From Bolinopsis microptera (Eukaryota > Ctenophora > Tentaculata > Lobata > Bolinopsidae), in NCBI RefSeq assembly GCF_026151205.1, contig NC_087080.1, forward strand, positions 3,515,096 to 3,579,095: a stretch of DNA of 64,000 nucleotides. The letters are read 5' to 3'. Shown in pieces: positions 57,529-64,000 of this stretch. The notes beneath the pieces were generated by a model. It saw only the letters and a program-made list of their open reading frames with translations. It was not told the DNA's origin and made no database searches. The first letter of the stretch is position 1, and every line of letters starts with the position of its first letter. Made by a program: the position numbers and the translations under genes.

Positions 57529-60500
57529 ATGGTTCACGTCAGAGAGCCCCTCGTTATGAGATGTCAGAACAAGAAAGTTATAAAACGAAAACCCCGACCT
57601 CAGTGGAACGTTAGTATCTAAAGTAATTTAAAGTAATTTAAGTATTTTAAGTTGGTATTTTTTAGCTCTGCAACAGTTTGTCAGTTACTTCAGTGACAAT
57701 GATATTTGTTACTAAAAGGTGAGATTTATTACCAAAAGACCTAAGCTACATTTGAGTAGCGATCACGTTAAGTATATTTGTGTTGTATAATGATCAGTGA
57801 TCAGTTCATAATATGTCAGGCCAACACACTAAACACTTGTTTTTGTACGTATAGAATCTAGACTCAACCTTAGATTTAAATAATAATAATTTCAGGGCAG
57901 TATAAACGATGTTGAGTCAATGAAACTGAGTAAAAGTGAAGTAGAGAAACGAACGAAGTTGTACTCTGCAAAACACATGGAGAAAATCAGGAATGAAATC
58001 AAAGCTATGCAACGTGAGACATTTACCCTTTTCTCGAACGATTTTGATAAAATATAGGCGTGGGCAAGTATAGTGGCGAGGTGACTTTAGTGTAGAAAGC
58101 TCAAAAAAGCGTACACAACATACTACAACTAAAACACGTAAAACAACTTTTTCTTCCAGGAAAAGAGAAATCACTCCAGAGTGCAATACATTCCAGCCCC
58201 TTTGTGGCCCACAACAGATCTATAGTTGTCCAGGAGGCCACGGACACTAAATCTAAGGTTTCCTGAATATCAAAAGCTTTTTAATTGCTACGTCTGGAGA
58301 CTTCATTTGAACATTTGAACATTTGAAGATACAGTAGACAATAAAAAGATTCAAATACAAAAAGATGAAATAGCGACACAGATATTGAATTATTGATATA
58401 TGTATGAAGAATCTCTTTATTTAATTAAGTTCGAATTAAAACAATTTTCTGTTTCAGTTACAAGAACTGCTAAATGAAACTGATCGTAAGATGGCAGAAG
58501 CGAAGGATATGTTCGGGGACCACGGCTATAAGTATAGAGTTATACCAAATGTTACTAGTGCACCAAGGTTCAATCACAGGTCAGTAAATCTATCATCTAG
58601 CGCTTAATTTCATGTTTGGTCATTCTTACGAATATCTTTTTAATTTGGTGGTGTAGTGTAAGTATTGGTTTCTCTCTCTCTCCCCCCGCCCCCCCCCCCC
58701 CCTCCTTAGTGTAAAAGAATGCCTCTCATTTATCGAGGACATTATTTTTACGGGTTTACTCATGGGTTGCAGAATCGTTCATATAGAACCGATTCTCCAA
58801 CCATCTAAAAACTACTTTTAAGGAAGGGTACCCCCAAAAGATCTTGAATCTATCCGGCGGAAACATTCCACCGGATTAGTAACACCGTTTTGAACATTTT
58901 CTTGTGTTTGACATACGTCAATGGTTTCTGGTCTGGTTTTGGTTTGTTTTTGCATTTAAAGTATTCGAAATAATTTTAAATTCAGGAAACGGTATTTCAT
59001 TTTGAGGTTTGTAGTGACGAATTTTAAACTTTTATGTCCATGACAAGAATTTATGTCGAAAAAAGAAGTTCTGGAGAACCCGGGCATTGATCCCGGTGGC
59101 CGGTACCTCTCACATGCTAAGCGAGCGCTCTACCATTTGAGCTAGTCCCCCTTGCTGCACTTGAATCTGAAGCAAGAAGTATTCTTTAATTAAAACTTGC
59201 TTTTCATGTACTGCGTACACCATGTATGTAGATTGTGCATTTTGGTGTCAAATGACATTAAGTGATCATTGGAACATAAAGTTTAAGATAGCAGGACTGT
59301 CCTTACAGAACGTTTATTTCAAAGGTTATTCGACTTATAACCTTAACATCCCAATACCTTCTCTTATATTTACAGCGGGGTTACCGTCTTATTAGTTACG
59401 AGCACCTTCATTTGAATTATCTTAAATTTCGCATATTTTAAAATCCGCTTTTTAAACTCACCGCTTTAGGACATAATACATGTTACAAGACATAATATCA
59501 TGTCTCTAATATCTTAATAAGACGCACTAGACCACTAGTGGGTGGGTACCTCAGGAGAAATTCCTATAAATGTCGTGTATGAATCATAATATGTATACTG
59601 ACATATTGTACATCAACCGTTCAAAATTTAGCCGTACTTTTAACTGTCAACGCTAATTATCTTAATAATGAAAGGTAGACATAATATCATAGATAATCAA
59701 TAAATGTGCGAAAAAAAAAGAAGTTCTGGAGAACCCGGGCATTGATCCCGGTACCTCTCACATGCTAAGCGAGCGCTCTACCATTTGAGCTAGTCCCCCT
59801 TGCAGTACTTCAATGTGAAGCAAGAGTCAAGACGCATTATTTCTATTCTTTGTATCGATTAAAACTTATAATGTAATATAACTTGATTTTCATGATTTTA
59901 TGTAGATTGTGCATTTAGGTGTTAAATGACATTAATCAGTAGTCAATGACTAGACAGGGTTATTGAAAGTGATCACTGTAACAGAATAAAGTTTAAGATA
60001 GCAGGACTGTCATTAAAGAACAAATGTCCGCTTATCCAAATTATTATCCGACATAAAACCTTAATATTTCAATACCTTTCTGTGTATGGCATGGCAGGAG
60101 TGATTATCATAAGCAAACATTTAAAAATTTAAATGAAGGTCTTCGTAACTAATTAACCGTTAACGCCGGAGTCAATATATAATTAAACAACGAACTACTT
60201 TTTACGTGTTTTTTGTTCCTCTCGTTAAATACTAATTTTATGTTAATCGTATTATTTAAGCTCTGTTAAGTTTACCACTCCTCACTAAAGGAAACAGCAC
60301 TTTGTGTGTATAGCAAAATATAGTTCACCAACTGTACATAATTGAGTCATACTTGTAACTGTCAACACTGATTATCTTAATAATGAAAGGTAGACATAAT
60401 ATCATAGATAATCAATAAATGTGTCGAAAAAAAGAAGTTCTGGAGAACCCGGGCATTGATCCCGGTACCTCTCACATGCTAAGCGAGCGCTCTACCATTT

Positions 60501-62297
60501 GAGCTAGTCCCCCTTGCTGTACTTCAATGTGAAGCAAGACGCATTATTTGTATTATTTGTATTGATTAAAACTTGTAATGTAATATAACTTGATTTTCAT
60601 AATTGTATGTACATCATGTATGTAGATTGTGCATTTTGGTGTTAAATGACATTAAGTGATCACTGGAATAGAATAAAGTTTAAGATAGCAGGATTGTCCT
60701 TAAAGAACAAATGTCCGATTATCCGACATAAAACCTTGATATTTCAATACCTTTCTGTGTATGGCAGGAGTGGTTATCATAAGCAAACATTTAAAAATTT
60801 AAATGAAGGTCTTGGTAACTAATTAACCCGCAGTCAATATATAACTAAACAACGAACTACTTTTTACGTGTTTTTTGTTACTATCATTTACTAATTTTAT
60901 GTTAATCGTATTATTTAAGCTCTGTTAAGTTTACCACTTCTCACTAAGGGAAACAGCACGTTTTGTGTATAGCGAAAATATAGTTCACCAACCGTACATA
61001 ATTTAGCCGTACTTGTAACTGTCAACACTGATTATCTTAATAATGAAAGGTAGACATATCATAGATAATCAATGAATGTGTCGAAAAAAAAGAAGTTCTG
61101 GAGAACCCGGGCATTGATCCCGGTACCTCTCACATGCTAAGCGAGCGCTCTACCATTTGAGCTAGTCCCCCTTGCTGCACTTCAATCTGAAGCAAGAAGT
61201 ATTCTTTAATTGCAACTTGCTTTTCATGTACGTCATGTATGTAGATTGTAGATTGTTCATTTTGGTGTCAAATGACATTAAGTGATCATTGGAACAGAAT
61301 AAAGTTTAAGGTAGCAAAACTGTCCTTACAGAACGTTTATTTAAAAGGTTATTCGACTTATAACCTTATCCTCCCAATACCTTCTTCTCTTATATTTACT
61401 GGGGGGCTACCGTCTTATTAGTTACGAACACCTTCATTTGAATTATGTTAAATTTCGCATATTTTAAAATCCGCTTTTTAAACTCACCGCTCCAGGACAT
61501 AATACATGTTACAAGACATAATATCATGTCTCTAATATCTTAATAAGACGCACTAGACCACTAGTGGGTGGGTACTACAGGAGTAATTCCTATAAATATC
61601 GTGTATGAATCATATGTATACTGATTACTGTACAATAACCGTTCAAAATTTAGCTGGTTTGTAACTGTCAACACTGATATATTATCTTAATAATGAAAGG
61701 TAGACATAATATCATAGATATTTAATAAATGTGCGAAAAAAAAGAAGTTCTGGAGAACCCGGGCATTGATCCCGGTACCTCTCACATGCTAAGCGAGCGC
61801 TCTACCATTTGAGCTAGTCCCCCTTGCTATCCGAAGCAAAGTTTTTGTATTAATATCAGCCGCGCGCTCCATTTATACTGCCCCTTGCGCGCTTTTTTTG
61901 GTACCCTGCCTCCTGGCTGGAAATAAGGAATGACCACAAAGAGGATTACTGGAAGGAATCTTGTAATTTCATTCATTCTGATACAGTTTTGTCTTATTTC
62001 TTTGTTTTTAGTGTTACTAAGAAGCACTATATAGCAGCTCTTCACTTCTTCACTTCTTCTTCTGACTGGTCGACTGTAACTTGTAAGCCTCCCTTAAGGT
62101 AGCTTTCACCCCGACTTGTTCAGTAAACACGATCTGTTTCAGCCCGATTACCCTCGCCCGCACCATGGTTGATGAGAGCTCATCTCCTCCTACAGCCCTG
62201 AATGACACTCAGAAGTTAGGAGTAGTAACTGTGGAGACACTGCCTCCTGAAACTAGTACACTCGACCTGACACGGATCAGACAGCTGTTAAACCAGG
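57529..62297 (+). CDS. SPICE1: Probable SPICE1 (spindle and centriole-associated) homologue, 5' exons
   Basis: Five exons join in frame: 57529-57609, 57896-58013, 58160-58257, 58458-58579 and 62143-62297. All have GT-AG borders, with phases 0, 1, 0, 2 and then 1. The first exon starts MVHVREPLV and ends KPRPQWN. Exon 2 continues GSINDVESMKLSKSEVEKR, matching the WDNTV...DL segment of the family. Exon 4 has LQELLNETDRKMAEAKDMFG and PNVTSAP, matching the conserved segment after the first coiled region. The fifth exon is Ser/Thr/Pro-rich and ends LDLTRIRQLLNQ. In vertebrates SPICE1 is a coiled-coil protein needed for centriole duplication and spindle assembly. The rest of the gene should lie beyond the window. 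Intron 4 (58580-62142) carries a tRNA cluster on the other strand. The identity rests on remembered family sequence. The splice pattern is strong internal evidence for a real gene. Confidence 0.68.
58660..58710. repeat. (TC)n and C-rich run
   Basis: TCTCTCTCTC followed by a nearly pure C run, within intron 4 of the SPICE1-like gene. Confidence 0.9.
59072..59151 (-). tRNA. tRNA-Ala (AGC) copy with 7-nt extra in the variable region
   Basis: Identical to the other four copies except for seven added bases (GGCCGGT on the plus strand) between the anticodon arm and the T arm, apparently a small duplication at CCGGT. The variable region becomes about 12 nt. The acceptor, D, anticodon and T arms are intact, as are the A and B boxes, so it may be transcribed. 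Correct folding of the elbow is doubtful. A T-rich terminator follows on the minus strand. Confidence 0.75.
59727..59799 (-). tRNA. tRNA-Ala (AGC)
   Basis: A 73-nt cloverleaf: acceptor GGGGGAC/GTTCTCC, D arm GCTC/GAGC, anticodon arm CTCGC-TTAGCAT-GTGAG (anticodon AGC), T arm CCGGG/CCCGG, discriminator A. The third acceptor pair is G:T, the main identity signal for alanyl-tRNA synthetase. No intron. A run of T follows the 3' end on the minus strand, the RNA polymerase III stop. Confidence 0.97.
60441..60513 (-). tRNA. tRNA-Ala (AGC)
   Basis: Sequence identical to 59727-59799, with the same G3:U70 pair and downstream T run. Its spacer toward the next copy resembles that of the copy at 59727. 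Confidence 0.97.
61099..61171 (-). tRNA. tRNA-Ala (AGC)
   Basis: Sequence identical to 59727-59799, with a downstream T run. The spacer at 61172-61740 resembles the one after the copy at 59072, so pairs of units were duplicated together. Confidence 0.97.
61751..61823 (-). tRNA. tRNA-Ala (AGC)
   Basis: Sequence identical to 59727-59799, with a downstream T run. It is the last copy of the cluster. The sequence after 61835 is unrelated to the spacers. Confidence 0.97.
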
Positions 62298-64000
62298 GTA
62301 AATCTCAGCTGCTTTGTTCTGAAGATAGAAATATTTATTTATAACGATTCTGTCGCTGTGATAATTGAGTACATTGAGAAGCTCAATTTAGTGTAACTAA
62401 TTACATTATAACACTGATACTTAGAAACGTTCAATTCACTGTGTTTGAAAAAACGCGACGAGGATAATCGGTTTTCATGAGCTTAGTGCTTACTTGTCAA
62501 CATACGTCCAGTTATAAAGCGCTATTCAGGATCCTCACTGTAGGTCGACACTGAAAGTCGGCTGAACAGTGAGTACCGACTACAGTGTCAACTTACAGTA
62601 TGATTACCGTTCATGATAATACCGAATAGAATCATTTGTAATCAGCGAGCCCAAATTGTTTACATTTTTCTGTTCTGGCACTGTCTCTTGAAACCCTAAC
62701 CCTCATTAACCACTGTCATACTCCTTATCACATGTTCCTGATTACATGTTCGCTCCTGAAAACCGCCTGAAAAAGAAAAACCAACGACTTAATTCCTCAT
62801 GATATTCCGTCAAACACGGTCTAAAATCAGTCAGCTGACAGCTCTAATTACAATTCCATTTAAATAACTAATCTCTAAATTCCACACGCTTGTTACTTGA
62901 GTGTATTGACTCTGTATCACGTTATTGTACTGCTTGGCACGTGGAGCCTGTATTTAAATCAGTAGTAGAGAGCGTGTACAGTGTGATAGATGGTCCACCT
63001 ATTCTAGGATTAGCATAATGGCTTGGTTCTCCCTATACCCTCCCTATACCCTCCTATACGCCCACGTTTTAGCTTCATCTAAGGTCAAGATGGCTAATAC
63101 ATCAGGAGATCAGTTCCTTAGGATTTAGCTCATCACTCGCTCTCACTGCTCTCTCTCTCTCTTTACGTTTACTGCTGTCACACGTACCGTCACACGTGTG
63201 CTTTTAATCCTGTACACACCCTTTTCAGTGATTTGTAACTTTCGAATTTTCGGTGAATTACTCGTCTGTTTTGGCTTGGAAATGACCTTCCTTTAATGTT
63301 AGTGGCAAGTAGCAACATACAGTGAAAGTGCCTTGTTAGACTGATTTGACACTGAAATCCCAGGAGAAAGCCTCATTTCAGTAGCTGTTATGCCGTTACA
63401 ATGTCCACGGAGAGAGTAAAGATTGTAGACAGCCAGATCAGTGCATGTCTAGATCACTATCTGCTTGTAGCTTTACTGACAGTTTTCCCAAGAGATTGTC
63501 AATATGTCTTTCCTGTCCTCATTAATCATAATGCGGGGATTGTTTAATTTGTCTAATGGTTATTATAATATATTACAATATATTAATATATTAACCCATA
63601 GTTTACCAAGATCGAGCAAATAATTCGTCTGTCTTTGCTTAGAATCCAGTTAAAACTTCCACGCAGCTTAGCTGACATGTCACAAAGTAAAATTTAATAC
63701 ATCAAATCCCACGCCTTTTCAAAAATCCGCCATTCTGTCCTTCCCAACTAAATTTCCCTCCTTCCCAACTAAGTTTCCTTCCACCACATATTACTCTATA
63801 ATGTAGAATTAGTGTCCAGGACGTCCGGCGATGCTCCCTCACTCTGTCCCAATCCCCGGCCCTTCTCCAGTCGTTACCATAACGGACACGAAACATGATA
63901 GTTGCCTCTTCGAGAACGTAATGAGATTATCCAGCTATTCTAAAACTCTGACCCTGGGACACGTCGTGCTACCCTGTTTGGAAGGGGGTTTCGTCCAATT
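62298..64000. other. Probable intron of the SPICE1-like gene; no further exon found
   Basis: A donor GTAAAT at 62298 opens this stretch. I do not see a further coding exon that fits phase 1. (CT)n lies at 63148-63163. CCTTCCCAACTAA is duplicated at 63739-63770. An ordinary intron or the start of intergenic sequence are both possible. Confidence 0.45.

Larger units (their letters stand above)
59152..61740. repeat. Tandem spacer units of the tRNA cluster
   Basis: The intervals between tRNA starts are about 655, 714, 658 and 652 bp. All spacers end with AATGAAAGGTAGACATA and a TCATAGATAATCAATAAATG-like phrase. Two spacer types are seen. Type 1 (59160-59700 and 61180-61740) has GACGCACTAGACCACTAGTG. 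Type 2 (59800-60420 and 60520-61080) has TTTTTACGTGTTTTTTGTT. The order is 1-2-2-1. Confidence 0.88.

Noticed and set aside
63702-63896. Minus-strand ORF near the right edge
   Set aside because: A short frame with a duplicated FSWEG/LSWEG stretch that follows from the CCTTCCCAACTAA duplication. No other support.

Overview
This is a repeat-rich window of an animal nuclear genome. The protein genes are split by GT-AG introns. The only cellular genes I can name are animal genes: a C5orf22/UPF0489 homologue and a probable SPICE1 (spindle and centriole-associated) homologue. TTAGGG-like telomeric words, metazoan-type LINEs and a tRNA-derived SINE agree with this. Nothing points to a vertebrate. 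An early-branching or other invertebrate such as a cnidarian would fit, but the species cannot be fixed from the sequence alone.

Layout. 1-2.6 kb: a small two-exon gene for a putative secreted protein; its intron is filled with (GA)n and three minisatellites. 3.5-6.6 kb: a degenerate 3.1-kb inverted repeat. 7.5-13.2 kb: one spliced zinc-finger gene, then a minus-strand block of four compact intronless ORFs resembling a remnant of a large DNA transposon or integrated virus-like element. The zinc-finger gene and one ORF of the block share a domain that I recall from protein-primed DNA polymerase B proteins. A hAT element (8-bp target duplication) sits in the last codons of one ORF. 13.3-14.9 kb: a non-LTR reverse transcriptase cut by a young 6.8-kb LTR retrotransposon (1,281-bp LTRs, gag but no pol; 14.9-21.7 kb). 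21.7-23.7 kb: alternating palindromes, then an 11-bp satellite. 23.7-29 kb: mostly non-coding with scattered repeats.

29-36.9 kb: a 169-bp satellite of about 45 units forming a giant palindrome around a (GGA)n tract. Its left arm carries a six-unit higher-order repeat. 37.8-41.7 kb: a 5'-truncated L1/Tx1-like LINE with a 13-bp target duplication. 42-45 kb: minisatellites and a (GGGACC)n element. 45.3-48.2 kb: a 2.9-kb foldback element with 1.25-kb arms and an 8-bp target duplication. 49.4-52.0 kb: a 2.6-kb element with perfect 38-bp inverted ends flanked by TA, containing a recurring TTTACTTTGTCACAT phrase. 52.7-55.5 kb: retroelement fragments and a SINE.

55.7-64 kb is the most gene-like part. 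The C5orf22 homologue (three exons) is followed 412 bp later, on the same strand, by the first five exons of the SPICE1-like gene, which probably runs off the window. A 3.6-kb intron of that gene contains five antisense tRNA-Ala(AGC) genes in tandem.
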